From Maricaulis sp048269565 (lineage in GTDB: Bacteria; Pseudomonadota; Alphaproteobacteria; Caulobacterales; Maricaulaceae): a DNA stretch of 64,000 nt. The stretch lies in assembly GCF_048269565.1 (NCBI RefSeq), contig NZ_JBLXIK010000001.1, positions 496,001 to 560,000 of the forward strand, read 5' to 3'. Made by a program: the position numbers and the translations under genes. Within the stretch, counting starts at the first letter, position 1; each line of letters begins with the position of its first letter. The notes under the pieces are model-generated. The model searched no databases. It was given only the letters and a program-made list of their open reading frames with translations, and had not been told where the DNA came from. Of this stretch, positions 8,640 through 18,299 are shown piece by piece.

Positions 8640-8794
8640 TCATTTCGATATTTCGCGTTGTCACGAGATTCTCGCAGAAACGACACGGAGGTGAATCCGA
8701 AACGTCATCACCATGTTGCTGATCTCCACGCATAGAAACCGCCACTTTGCCCGACCGGGCAAGGCTGTTGTCAGTCCATGTGAGGGGAACTCCC

Positions 8795-11602
8795 ATGAAG
8801 ACCACCATCGCCATGCTCGGCACGGTTTCCGTGCTTGCACTCGCTGCCGCCAGCGCAGCCCAGGCCGGCACGATCGCCGGCCGCGTCACCGACGCCTCCG
8901 AGACCATTGGTCTGGCCGGCGCCGTCGTCCGCGTCGTCGAAACCGGGCAGTCCGCCACGGTCGGCCGCGACGGCACCTACCGGATCTCCGGCCTCGCCGC
9001 CGGTGAATACACGCTTCGCATTGCCTATGTCGGCACCGAGGCGCGCGAACTCACCGTCCGTCTCGACAGCGCCGACGCAATAGCCTCGCGCAATATCACG
9101 CTCGGCGATGATGTCGCGTATGTCGACAATATCCTGATCATGGGCCAGCGCGGCTCGATCAATTCCGCCCTGTCGCGCCAGCGGGCCGATGACGGGCTTG
9201 TCACCGTGCTCTCCGCCGATGCCATCGGCCAGTTCCCCGACGAGAATGTCGCCGAAGCCGCCCGCCGCGCCGTCGGCGTCAGCGTACTCAACGACCAGGG
9301 CGAAGGCCGCTTTGTCTCGATCCGCGGCATCGACCCGAACCTGGTCTCGACCTCGCTCAATGGCGTGCGCCTGACCTCGCCGGAAGCGGAAGATCGCCAG
9401 GTCGGTCTCGACGTGATTGACGCCGACGTGCTCTCCAGCGTCGTGATCAACAAGTCGCTCCTGCCCTACATGGATGGCGACAGCATTGGCGGCAATGTCG
9501 AGATCGAGACCACATCCGGCCTCAACACCGACAGCATGGTGCTGCAGGGCCGCATCGCCGGCCTGTTTTCCGATCTGGAAAACGAGTTCGGCTGGCGCGG
9601 TTCGGTGAATTTCGCCGACAATTTCATGGAAGGCCGGCTCGGCGTCGCCGCCTCGCTGTCCTACCAGCAACGCGTTTTCGGCTCGGAAAGCCTGGAAGTC
9701 GATGGCGGCTGGGAAACCGGCGAGAGCGTCGCTTTCCCGAACGAAATCGAGATGCGCAATTACGAGGTGACCCGCGAACGCACCACTGCCGCGCTGAACC
9801 TGGACTATCAACACGCCGATGATCTCAGCTTCTATCTGCGCACGACCTTCTCGGACTTCTCCGACCAGGAATACCGCTCGCGCGTCGAGATCAAGCTTGA
9901 GGACGGCGATTACAATGACGCCGTTTCCAGCGGCGACCTGGCGGCTTTCACCGCTTCGGACATGGATATCGACCGCGACATCAAGGACCGGCTCGAGACC
10001 CAGCTGATCTTTGCCACCGATTTTGGCGGCGAATGGTTCAATGACAATACGACCGTCGACTGGTCGCTGTCCTATGTCTATGCCGAGGAAGCAGAGCCCA
10101 ACCGTCTCGATACCGATTTCCGCTACACGTTCGAGGATGGACAGGCCTTCGGCGTCGACATCTCCGATCCGTTGCACCCGCGTCCGATCTATGAAGGCGG
10201 CGCGACCACGACCCAGGTGTTCGATGCGGCCAATTACGAGAATAACGGTTTTGAGGCCACCGAAGGCCTCTCCCAGGACCGCGAATATGCCGGCGCCTTC
10301 AATGTCCGTCGCGACCTGCAGCTGGCCGGTTATGCCAGCTATCTCCAGTTCGGCGGCCGCTACCGCACCCGCGACAAGAAATACGCCCTGGATATCGACA
10401 TCTATGACGAGGGCAATTTCACCCTCGCCGACGTTCTCAACACGGTCGATTATAGCCAGGCCGCAATTGGCCCGGTTGCCTCGCCATCCGGCGTGCGTGA
10501 CTTTTTCGACGCCAACCGGTCCAGCCTCGACTATCAGGAATTCGACAGCCTGATCGCCAGCCTCGGCGCCAGCTATCGCGTCGAGGAAGACGTGACGGCG
10601 GGCTATCTGATGGGCGGGATCGATGCCGGAGCCCTGCGCGTTGTCGGCGGTGTCCGCGTCGAGCAGACCGAAACCTCGGCTGCCGGTTATGAGACCTTCT
10701 TCGCCGAGGAAGGCGCGACCGTGAATGGCCAGGTGCTGGCGGATGACGAGCTCTTCATCACCCCGACCACGGCGTCGGACGACTATACCGATGTGCTGCC
10801 AAGCGTCTCGGTGCGGTGGGAAGTGAGCGAGAACATCATCGGCCGCTTCTCATTCTACCAATCGATCCAGCGCCCCAATCCGGGCCAGTACGCTCCGCGC
10901 GTCTATATCGAGCAGAATGATGATGACGATGTCGAAGGCGAGTTCGGCAATCCGGACCTCCAGCGGGTCCAGGCCGACAATTTCGACGCGTCGCTGGAAT
11001 GGTATCCGAACAATGACTCCGTGGTCTATTTCGGCGTGTTCCAGAAGAGCCTCGACAATTTCATCGGCGAGATCCAGTACCAGGACACGACGATCAATGG
11101 CACCTTCTTCGATGAAGCAGTGACCTATGTGAACCTGCCCTCGGCCGATGTCAGCGGCTTCGAGTTCAACTATCAGCAATCGCTGGACTTCCTGCCGATC
11201 GAAGGCTTCATCGCCGGCTTCAACTATACCGGCACGGACAGCGAGGCGACGACGGCCGATGGCCGGGTCATCCCGCTGCCACACCAGTCCGACTGGGTCT
11301 GGAATGCGGTGCTCGGCTATGACCACGGTCCCTGGGACCTGCGCGCCGTGCTCAGCTCGCGCGGCGAATATCTCGACGAAATCCGCGGCGATGCCGGCGA
11401 AGACCGCTATGTGCTGGAACACACCCAGCTCGATCTGTCAGCCAAGTACAATCTCAATGGCTCGCTGCAGATCTTCGCCGACCTGAAGAACGCCACCGAC
11501 GAACCCTATCGCGCCGTGACGCGGCCGGACGGGATCGATCGCCTCGAACAGCTTGAGGAATATGGCTGGTCAACGGTGTTCGGCGTGCGTTTCACCTACT
11601 AG
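8795..11602 (+). CDS. TonB-dependent receptor with N-terminal carboxypeptidase-regulatory-like domain
   Basis: This 935-residue outer-membrane receptor has a signal peptide (about 1–23, ending AQA), a CarboxypepD_reg-like beta-sandwich (about 24–105, starting GTIAGRVTDASE), a plug with the ISIRGIDPN-like segment (VSIRGIDPNLVSTSLNGVRL) and a 22-strand barrel ending in the aromatic GVRFTY. The start is the ATG after GAGGGGAAC. The divergent phytase and PhoB-like site suggest it imports phytate breakdown products or another organophosphate, but the ligand is inference. A terminator follows. Confidence 0.93.
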   Translation: MKTTIAMLGTVSVLALAAASAAQAGTIAGRVTDASETIGLAGAVVRVVETGQSATVGRDGTYRISGLAAGEYTLRIAYVGTEARELTVRLDSADAIASRNITLGDDVAYVDNILIMGQRGSINSALSRQRADDGLVTVLSADAIGQFPDENVAEAARRAVGVSVLNDQGEGRFVSIRGIDPNLVSTSLNGVRLTSPEAEDRQVGLDVIDADVLSSVVINKSLLPYMDGDSIGGNVEIETTSGLNTDSMVLQGRIAGLFSDLENEFGWRGSVNFADNFMEGRLGVAASLSYQQRVFGSESLEVDGGWETGESVAFPNEIEMRNYEVTRERTTAALNLDYQHADDLSFYLRTTFSDFSDQEYRSRVEIKLEDGDYNDAVSSGDLAAFTASDMDIDRDIKDRLETQLIFATDFGGEWFNDNTTVDWSLSYVYAEEAEPNRLDTDFRYTFEDGQAFGVDISDPLHPRPIYEGGATTTQVFDAANYENNGFEATEGLSQDREYAGAFNVRRDLQLAGYASYLQFGGRYRTRDKKYALDIDIYDEGNFTLADVLNTVDYSQAAIGPVASPSGVRDFFDANRSSLDYQEFDSLIASLGASYRVEEDVTAGYLMGGIDAGALRVVGGVRVEQTETSAAGYETFFAEEGATVNGQVLADDELFITPTTASDDYTDVLPSVSVRWEVSENIIGRFSFYQSIQRPNPGQYAPRVYIEQNDDDDVEGEFGNPDLQRVQADNFDASLEWYPNNDSVVYFGVFQKSLDNFIGEIQYQDTTINGTFFDEAVTYVNLPSADVSGFEFNYQQSLDFLPIEGFIAGFNYTGTDSEATTADGRVIPLPHQSDWVWNAVLGYDHGPWDLRAVLSSRGEYLDEIRGDAGEDRYVLEHTQLDLSAKYNLNGSLQIFADLKNATDEPYRAVTRPDGIDRLEQLEEYGWSTVFGVRFTY

Positions 11603-11627
11603 TCCGGCGCATCGGACCTGACATGAC

Positions 11628-11664
11628 GGGGCCCCGGCGGAGATTTCCACCGGGGCCCCATTTT
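11628..11664 (+). terminator. Rho-independent terminator of the TonB-dependent receptor gene
   Basis: GGGGCCCCGG (11628–11637) pairs with 11650–11659; the stem extends inward with one mismatch and is followed by ATTTT. It lies 26 bases after the receptor stop. Confidence 0.85.
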
Positions 11665-11797
11665 GTCTGAACACGCCGCAAAAGCGTCGCTCTGCTGTCA
11701 TCAATCCGTCGTGCCCGCCGCCTAGTGAGAGCGGCGAAACTTCTCCTCCCCGGATGAGTCTCACGGCCCGGTATCCCTCCGCGCCAAACACACGAAC

Positions 11798-11828
11798 TGG
11801 GCCGTCCTTCGGGGCGGCCCAATTTTTT
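11798..11828 (+). terminator. Second plus-strand terminator with TTCG tetraloop
   Basis: The stem TGGGCCG-TCC (11798–11807) pairs with 11812–11821 around a TTCG loop closed by C–G and runs into TTTTTT (11823–11828). The T tract is on the plus strand, yet no plus-strand gene precedes it except the receptor, which has its own terminator about 134 bp upstream. The last two bases overlap the stop of the minus-strand thioredoxin gene. Confidence 0.8.
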
Positions 11829-12411
11829 AGCCGCGATTGATCGCTGCCTGGACCAGGCGGTGCGCGTCCTCGCTGTCCCAGTCGGCGGGAGCCGGCATGC
11901 GGCCGATCTCGCGGCCATGGCGATCATAGAGAATCGACATCGGCAGGCCGAGCGCGCCGACGAGATTGTGGCTGGTGAAGCTGTCATCCCGCAGCGCCGG
12001 CAGGCTATCGATCTGCTCGCGCTCGAAGAATTCGGTGACCGGTGCGAACTCGCGGTCGAAACTGATGGTCACGACATCGAAATCCTCGCCGCCGAACTGT
12101 TGTTGCAGGCGGTTGAGGGCCGGCATCTCCTCGACACAGGGACCGCACCAGGTGGCCCAGAGATTGAGCAGGATCACCTTGCCGCGATAATCGGAGAGAT
12201 GATGCTCACCACCATCGGGGTCGGTATAGGCCATCGCCGGTTGTGCCGGTGCATCGGCGAGCGTGACGAAAGCCCCCATCTCGCCGCGTGCATAGCTGTC
12301 CAGCGTACCGGTTTCACTCTTGCCCGTGCCGGAGATGAACACGTATACAAGCCAGATCAGTCCGATAACGAGCATGGTCGCGATACCGGCTTTGATGGGC
12401 GTTATTTGCAT
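11827..12411 (-). CDS. TlpA-like membrane-anchored thiol-disulfide oxidoreductase
   Basis: This 194-residue protein has an uncleaved N-terminal transmembrane segment (about 8–27) and a periplasmic thioredoxin fold with the CXXC active site WATWCGPC (Cys89 and Cys92). It belongs to the TlpA/ResA/CcmG group, which reduces disulfides in the periplasm, often for cytochrome biogenesis. A near-ideal AGGAGA site precedes the ATG. It is divergent from argH, the conserved alphaproteobacterial tlpA–argH–lptM arrangement. The exact partner cannot be read from sequence. Confidence 0.92.
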   Translation of the reverse strand: MQITPIKAGIATMLVIGLIWLVYVFISGTGKSETGTLDSYARGEMGAFVTLADAPAQPAMAYTDPDGGEHHLSDYRGKVILLNLWATWCGPCVEEMPALNRLQQQFGGEDFDVVTISFDREFAPVTEFFEREQIDSLPALRDDSFTSHNLVGALGLPMSILYDRHGREIGRMPAPADWDSEDAHRLVQAAINRG

Positions 12412-12438
12412 TTCATTCTCCTGATCGGCGGGTCATCC

Positions 12439-13854
12439 ATGTCAGACGACACCAAAACGACACCAACTTCCAGTGCCAGCGCCATGTGGGGCGGCCGTTT
12501 CGCGGCCGGACCTTCGGCTGTGATGGAGGCGATCAATGCCTCGATCGACATCGATCAGCGCATGGCCGAGGAAGATATCGCCGGCTCGCTTGCCCATGCC
12601 GAGATGTTGGCCGCAACCGGCGTGATTTCAAGCGCCGATGCTGCCGAGATCAAGCGCGGGCTGACACAAGTGCGTGAAGAGATCCGCGCCGGTGATTTCC
12701 CGTGGTCGGCCGCGCTTGAAGACGTGCACATGAATGTCGAATCCCGCCTGAAGGACATTATCGGCGAACCGGCCGGCCGCCTGCACACGGCGCGCTCGCG
12801 CAATGACCAGGTCGCGACCGATTTCCGCCTCTGGCTGCGCGCCGCCTGTGACCGCATCGATGCCCGGCTCGAGGCCTATCAGCGCGCCCTTGTCGAACAG
12901 GCCGAAAAACATATCGACCAGGTCATGCCCGGCTTTACCCATTTGCAGACCGCCCAGCCGGTCTCGCTGGCGCATCACCTCTTGAGCTATGTCGAACTGG
13001 CGCAGCGCGATCGCGGCCGCTTTGCCGATGCGCGCAAACGCCTCAATGAAAGCCCGCTCGGCTGCGCCGCTCTCGCCGGCACCGCATTTCCGATCGACCG
13101 TGACATGACCGCCAGGGCGCTCGGCTTTGACCGCCCGATGGCCAACTCGCTCGACGGTGTTGCCGCGCGCGATTTCGCGCTGGAAGTGATGGCGGCGGCG
13201 GCGATCTGTGCCGTCAACCTGTCGCGCTTCGCCGAGGAGATCGTGCTGTGGTGCACGCGCCGTTTCGGTTTTGCCACCCTGTCGGACGCCTGGTCGACCG
13301 GCTCCTCGATCATGCCGCAAAAGCGCAATCCCGACGCTGCTGAACTGGTGCGCGCCAAGCCGGGCCGCATTATCGGTTCGCTGACCGGACTGCTCGTCGT
13401 GGTGAAGGGTCTGCCGCTGGCCTATTCCAAGGACCTGCAGGAAGACAAGGCACCCGCCTTCCAGGCCGTCGATGATCTGGAACTGGCGCTCGCCGCGATG
13501 GCCGGCATGGCGGGCGATCTCACCTTTTATGGCGAGGCGATGGAGGAAGCGGCCGGCGAAGCCTATTCCGACGCCACCGACCTGGCCGATTTCGTCGTCC
13601 GCGAGCTGGGCAAGCCCTTCCGCGACGCGCACCATATCTCCGGCACCATCGTCCGCCTTGCCGAGGCGGCGGGCGTGCCACTGGCGCAATTGCCGCTGGA
13701 GACCATGCAATCGGTCGAGCCCGGCCTCGACGAACGCATCTATTCGGTGTTGAGTGCCCGCGCCTCGATGCAAAGCCGCACCAGCTTTGGCGGCACCTCG
13801 CCCGTGCGGGTGCGCGAGCAGGTCGAAGCCTGGAAAGCCCGCCTGTCGGCATGA
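12439..13854 (+). CDS. argH: Argininosuccinate lyase
   Basis: This 471-residue enzyme catalyses the last step of arginine biosynthesis, splitting argininosuccinate into arginine and fumarate. Visible family marks are MWGGRFAAGPS near the N-terminus, LHTARSRNDQVATDFRLWLR (about 116–135) and the fumarase/aspartase signature GSSIMPQKRNP (about 288–298). The first ATG (MSDDTK) gives a short polar leader; a start at the WGGRF methionine is possible. lptM follows within a few bases. Confidence 0.97.
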   Translation: MSDDTKTTPTSSASAMWGGRFAAGPSAVMEAINASIDIDQRMAEEDIAGSLAHAEMLAATGVISSADAAEIKRGLTQVREEIRAGDFPWSAALEDVHMNVESRLKDIIGEPAGRLHTARSRNDQVATDFRLWLRAACDRIDARLEAYQRALVEQAEKHIDQVMPGFTHLQTAQPVSLAHHLLSYVELAQRDRGRFADARKRLNESPLGCAALAGTAFPIDRDMTARALGFDRPMANSLDGVAARDFALEVMAAAAICAVNLSRFAEEIVLWCTRRFGFATLSDAWSTGSSIMPQKRNPDAAELVRAKPGRIIGSLTGLLVVVKGLPLAYSKDLQEDKAPAFQAVDDLELALAAMAGMAGDLTFYGEAMEEAAGEAYSDATDLADFVVRELGKPFRDAHHISGTIVRLAEAAGVPLAQLPLETMQSVEPGLDERIYSVLSARASMQSRTSFGGTSPVRVREQVEAWKARLSA

Positions 13855-13865
13855 AGGAAAACCTG

Positions 13866-14036
13866 ATGAAACGACTGTCCAGCCTGATCCTGATCCTCCT
13901 CGGCACCGCCAGCCTGTCGGCCTGCGGCCTGCGCGGCGATCTGGAACGTCCCGAACCGCTGTGGGGCCATCCGCAGGACGCCGAGCAGTCCGATGATGCA
14001 GCGGGTGACACGGCGGCTGACAGTGCCGGTCGCTAG
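13866..14036 (+). CDS. lptM: LptM-like small lipoprotein
   Basis: This 56-residue protein has a lipoprotein signal with Cys20 (SLSACGLRGDLERP), the classic LptM/YifL motif. In Enterobacteria LptM binds the LptDE lipopolysaccharide translocon and helps LptD maturation. The ATG at 13866 is preferred over that at 13851 (which overlaps the argH stop) because AAGGAAAA precedes it. The acidic, alanine-rich tail is typical for alphaproteobacterial versions next to argH. Confidence 0.85.
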   Translation: MKRLSSLILILLGTASLSACGLRGDLERPEPLWGHPQDAEQSDDAAGDTAADSAGR

Positions 14037-14120
14037 CACGATTGCCGCCGACGCCTCACTTCAACAAAACGTAATGCTTGCCGCGCTATCCGGCGCGCCG
14101 CAGCGTGCTAGATTTACGCC

Positions 14121-16664
14121 ATGCACCGTCGGTCCCTGATCGTCGCATGGTGCGCTCTCATGTGGGAGCGCGCTGTGCCCGTGGTCTGGCCAGGCCTTGC
14201 CTGGGCAGCGAGCTTTGCCGTGCTCGCCCTGCTGGGACTGTGGGAGACCATCGGCGATCCCTGGCGTGCGATCTATGCGCTCGCCAGCCTCGCAGCCGCG
14301 ATCTGGCTCACCCGCAAGGGACTCGCCGGCTTTGCCTGGCCAACGGTCGAGGATCTCGCCCGGCGCGTGGAAGACGATTCCGGAATCGCTGCCCGGCCCC
14401 ATGAAGCCCTGCTCGACACCCCGCCCACGGCTGACCCCGTCGCATTGCAGGTCTGGCATGAGCACCAGGCCCGCATGGCGCGCCGGCTCGAAAGCGCCCA
14501 TGCCCGCCGCCCCCGCGCCGCCTGGGCGCGGCAGGATCGCTGGGCCCTGCGCGGCAGTCTGACCCTGGCCCTGTGTGTGTCCTGGCTCATGGCCGGGCCC
14601 GCAGCGCAGGACCGTCTCGGCGAGGCTTTCAGCCTGACCCCGATCCAGGTCGGCGGGCTTGATGTCAGCGTTGACGCCTGGATCGACCCGCCCGCCTATA
14701 CCGGCCGCGCGCCGATCTTCCTCAGCGCCGAGACCCGCACGGTGGAAGTGCCTGCCGGATCGACCTTCGTCACCCGCATTGCCGGCAGCCGCCGCCCGCC
14801 TGCCCTGACGCGCCGCGATTCCAGCGGTTCCGAACGCGCCACCGCCAGCACGATCGGCGACAGCGTCTGGGATGCGCGGCTGAGCGTGCCGCTCGACGCC
14901 AATATCCGCCTCGCCGCAGGCTCAACCCGGCAGAGCTGGACGGTGAATGTGATTCCCGACCGGGCACCGGTTGTACGGCTCCTCGCCGTGCCGGACGCCA
15001 ATTCGAGCGGCGAGCTCGATCTGCAATTCTCCGTCGTCGACGATTATGGCGCCACCGCCTATGCGCTTGAACTGCGCCCGGAGACCGATCCCGACGCCGC
15101 CTGGGAGCGCATCGAGATCACACCGGCCGGGATCACCACGCTCGACACTGAAAACGGCGTGCGCACATTGCTCGAGACCGCGCGCCATCCGCTGGCCGGA
15201 AGCCGGGTGACGATCCGGGTCGCGGTCGAGGATGCCGGCGGCAATACCGGCCGCTCGCCCGAACTCGGCATTACCCTGCCGCACCGCGTTTTCCTCAACG
15301 CCCTGGCACGCGCCGTCGCCGAACAGCGCCGCACTGTCCTCAATGCCGGCCAGGCCTATGCACCCCTGCCGGCGCGGCCGGTCCTGTATGCCGAGGATGT
15401 CGCGCCAGGCATGGCCTATCTCGCCGATGAACCCGAGCGCCGCATCGAGCGCGCGCCGGAAGGCCTGCAAATCGCCGCCCGCGCCCTGGACGCCATCACC
15501 GACGCCCCGGCGCGTTTCTTTGATGATGCCGTTGTCTATCTCGGCCTGCGGGCAAGTGTGCAGCGCCTGCGCCGCTCGCGCGAACAGGACGATCTGGACG
15601 GCCTGCAGGAAGATTTGTGGCAGATCGCGCTGCGCGCAGAGCTCGGCTCGCTGGCCGATGCCGAAGCCGCCTTGCGTGCTGCCGAGCGCGCCCTGATGGA
15701 AGCGCTGGCCCGCGGCGCCGACGAGACCGAACTGGCCGGCCTGTTCGATGCTTTCCAGGAAGCGATGGACAATTACATGGCCGCGATGGCGGCCGAAGCC
15801 GCGCGCAGCGGCGAGACCCCCGACCCGAATGCGCAGGAGCTCGACACCTCGTCGCTGCAGGCGATGCTCGATGCCCTGCGTGAGGCTGCCGAGCTGGGCG
15901 ATACCGCCGATGCGCGCCAGGCCTTGCAGCAATTGAGTGAATTACTGCGCAATATGCAGATGCAGATGGGCCAGGGCTCCGGTGAGGGCGAACAGGACGA
16001 TCCGATCAACCAGGCAATCCAGGACGCGCTCGAGGAACTCGGCGATGTCATTGGCAGCCAGCGCGATCTGCAGGACCAGACCTTCGGGCTTGGCCAGGAG
16101 CAGGACTCGAGCGGGCCATCAACACCGCAATCGGGCGGGCAGCCCGGCCAACAGGACGGCAATATGCCCCAGAGCCTGGCCGAGAACCAGAATGGCGGCG
16201 GGGCCAGCGCCCAGTCGCTCGGCGCCATGCAGGGCGAACTGGCGCAGCAATTGGGCCAGGCGCAACAGGCCCTGCCCGATGGCGGCAGCGAGTCCCTCGC
16301 CCAGGCTGGGGAATCCATGCGCGCGGCCGCCGATGCGCTTGGTGAAGGCGATGCCGCTGCGGCGCTGGAGGCACAGGAAGAGGCCCTCGCGGGATTGCGC
16401 GCGGGTGCCGAGCAATTGGCGCAGGAACTGCTGGAGCGGATGCAGGATGCCCAGGGCGAGGCCGGCCAGGGTCAGGAAGAACGTGACCCGCTCGGACGTC
16501 CGTCGGAAGGCGCCTTTGCCGATGGCAGCGGCGTGGAAATCCCCGACGAGATGGCGCGGGCGCGGGCACGCAGCATTCTGGAAGAACTGCGCCGGCGCGC
16601 CGCCGAGGCCGGACGTCCCCAGGACGAGCTCGACTATATCGAACGCCTGCTCGACCGGTTCTAG
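14121..16664 (+). CDS. TIGR02302/DUF4175 family membrane protein
   Basis: This 847-residue protein is of the alphaproteobacteria-restricted TIGR02302 family (DUF4175). It begins with two or three transmembrane segments (about 14–50 and 140–160), then an extracytoplasmic beta-rich part, and ends in a long Gln/Gly/Glu/Ala-rich region (about 600–847) containing GSQRDLQDQTFGLGQEQ and Gln/Gly-rich stretches. Family position next to argH and lptM is conserved. The function is not established; an envelope role is likely. The ribosome-binding site is weak. Confidence 0.85.
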   Translation: MHRRSLIVAWCALMWERAVPVVWPGLAWAASFAVLALLGLWETIGDPWRAIYALASLAAAIWLTRKGLAGFAWPTVEDLARRVEDDSGIAARPHEALLDTPPTADPVALQVWHEHQARMARRLESAHARRPRAAWARQDRWALRGSLTLALCVSWLMAGPAAQDRLGEAFSLTPIQVGGLDVSVDAWIDPPAYTGRAPIFLSAETRTVEVPAGSTFVTRIAGSRRPPALTRRDSSGSERATASTIGDSVWDARLSVPLDANIRLAAGSTRQSWTVNVIPDRAPVVRLLAVPDANSSGELDLQFSVVDDYGATAYALELRPETDPDAAWERIEITPAGITTLDTENGVRTLLETARHPLAGSRVTIRVAVEDAGGNTGRSPELGITLPHRVFLNALARAVAEQRRTVLNAGQAYAPLPARPVLYAEDVAPGMAYLADEPERRIERAPEGLQIAARALDAITDAPARFFDDAVVYLGLRASVQRLRRSREQDDLDGLQEDLWQIALRAELGSLADAEAALRAAERALMEALARGADETELAGLFDAFQEAMDNYMAAMAAEAARSGETPDPNAQELDTSSLQAMLDALREAAELGDTADARQALQQLSELLRNMQMQMGQGSGEGEQDDPINQAIQDALEELGDVIGSQRDLQDQTFGLGQEQDSSGPSTPQSGGQPGQQDGNMPQSLAENQNGGGASAQSLGAMQGELAQQLGQAQQALPDGGSESLAQAGESMRAAADALGEGDAAAALEAQEEALAGLRAGAEQLAQELLERMQDAQGEAGQGQEERDPLGRPSEGAFADGSGVEIPDEMARARARSILEELRRRAAEAGRPQDELDYIERLLDRF

Positions 16665-16689
16665 AGCGGCAGCAGCCGCGCCTCAAAAA

Positions 16690-17457
16690 TCAATGATGTC
16701 CGGAGTCGGGCCCAGCCGCATGAGTGCCGGCCGCAGCCGTATGTGAATCAGCGGCCGCTTCCGACGTGACGCCGTGCAGCGGTTCTGCATCGGCGACCAG
16801 CACCACCTCGACCTGAGCCGAAGCCGGTGGCGGATCGCTGACGACGGTACGGAAGGCGCGCACCTGCCCGGCCGGAACCGCAGGCCCCTGAAGGCCGACA
16901 CTCCATTCGAGCAGGGATTCACTGCCTTCGTCCCGCAGGATGGCGCGCAGGGCCGGCACCGCGCGGGCGCGGCGATCGAGATTGCTGATCGTGCCCTCGA
17001 TGACCAGCAGCGGAACACCGTGGGCATTGTCGCGCGTCACCGTCAGCTCCCCGACCGTGAAGCCATAGGGATTCACTTCAGCGCCCATCGCCGCATAGGC
17101 CGAGGACGCGCGTGGCCACAGGGTGACGATATCAACCCGGAACATCCAGGAAGCCGTCAGCAACAGGGCGCAGGCGATCGCCAGTCCACCCCAGGCGCCG
17201 CCGGCGGCAGCGGCCGACAGGGTGCGGCGCTTCTTGGCCTGGCGCTCGCGGAATGCCGTGTGCGGTTTGCTGTCCGCCACCGCCTCGTCTTCTGGCGGAG
17301 CCGGTTGCAGGTCAGGCAGATCCGAGGGATCCTCGGCTTCAGCGGTCCAGACATGAGAACAGGATGCGCAGCGCACGCGGCGGCCATTCAAACCAATCGC
17401 ATGCGGATCGGCGCGATAGCGCGTAGAACATGAGGGGCAGCTGAGTACTATGCTCAT
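16690..17457 (-). CDS. Zinc-ribbon (MJ0042-type) membrane protein
   Basis: This 255-residue protein starts with a treble-clef zinc ribbon, CPSCSTRYRADP and later VRCASCSHVW (four Cys as two CxxC pairs). A low-complexity linker, a transmembrane helix (about 101–122) and a C-terminal DUF3426-like domain of about 125 residues follow. The layout is standard for alphaproteobacterial zinc-ribbon proteins placed divergently beside ftsE. The role is unknown; a redox or protein-binding function at the membrane is possible. Confidence 0.85.
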   Translation of the reverse strand: MSIVLSCPSCSTRYRADPHAIGLNGRRVRCASCSHVWTAEAEDPSDLPDLQPAPPEDEAVADSKPHTAFRERQAKKRRTLSAAAAGGAWGGLAIACALLLTASWMFRVDIVTLWPRASSAYAAMGAEVNPYGFTVGELTVTRDNAHGVPLLVIEGTISNLDRRARAVPALRAILRDEGSESLLEWSVGLQGPAVPAGQVRAFRTVVSDPPPASAQVEVVLVADAEPLHGVTSEAAADSHTAAAGTHAAGPDSGHH

Positions 17458-17576
17458 CTGAGTCGCTTACGCCTTGTCCGCTTCACCCGCGCCCATGGAG
17501 ACATTCCATCGATCCGAGTCTTGCCCAATCGCCCAACAGCGCCGCAGAACCGGTCATCCGCTTCGACAATGTCGGA

Positions 17577-18299
17577 ATGCGGTACGGGCACGGTCCCGAA
17601 GTGCTGCGCGATCTCTCATTTGATTTACCACGTGGTTCTTTCCAATTCCTCACCGGACCATCCGGGGCCGGCAAGACGTCATTGCTGCGGCTGATCTATC
17701 TCGCCGCCAAGCCGTCAAGCGGGCAAATCTCCTATTTCGGACGCGACGCCGCCGGCCTGACGCGAGAGGAAATGCCCCTGCTGCGGCGACGCATCGGGGT
17801 CGTGTTCCAGGAATTTCGTTTGCTCAACCATCTCAGCGTGTTCGACAATGTCGCCCTGCCCCTGCGCATCGCCGGCAAGCGGCGCGCCGACTATGCGGAG
17901 GATGTTGCCGAACTGCTGGCCTGGGTCGGACTGGGCGAGAAGATGGATGTGGTGCCGGCAACACTGTCGGGCGGGGAGCAACAGCGCGTCGCCATCGCCC
18001 GCGCCGTGGTCGGCCAGCCGGAAATCCTCATCGCCGACGAACCGACCGGCAATGTTGACCCGGAAATGGGCATGCGCCTGCTGCGCCTGTTCGCCGAGCT
18101 CAACAAGCTGGGCACGACCATCATCATCGCCACCCATGACCTCTCGCTGGTCCGGATGCTCGATGCCCCCGTGATGTCGCTGTCCAACGGGCATCTGCAT
18201 ATCCGGGCCCCGCGCAGCCAGCGCCAGGCCCAGGCGAGTGCCGACGCGGCCGAGACTGATCACGACACCCACGACACGGAGGCGGACAGCCATGACTAG
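17577..18299 (+). CDS. ftsE: Cell division ATP-binding protein FtsE
   Basis: This is the ABC ATPase of the FtsEX complex, which at the septum controls peptidoglycan hydrolases. Walker A is GPSGAGKTS (about 27–35), the signature is LSGGEQQRVAIARA and Walker B is ILIADEPTGN. The C-terminus carries an unusual Asp/His/Thr-rich tail. The start is problematic: the family's first strand (VIRFDNVG) is encoded just upstream in frame, but no ATG, GTG or TTG is in frame there. The ATG at 17577 is the first canonical start. It overlaps ftsX by eight bases. Confidence 0.93.
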   Translation: MRYGHGPEVLRDLSFDLPRGSFQFLTGPSGAGKTSLLRLIYLAAKPSSGQISYFGRDAAGLTREEMPLLRRRIGVVFQEFRLLNHLSVFDNVALPLRIAGKRRADYAEDVAELLAWVGLGEKMDVVPATLSGGEQQRVAIARAVVGQPEILIADEPTGNVDPEMGMRLLRLFAELNKLGTTIIIATHDLSLVRMLDAPVMSLSNGHLHIRAPRSQRQAQASADAAETDHDTHDTEADSHD

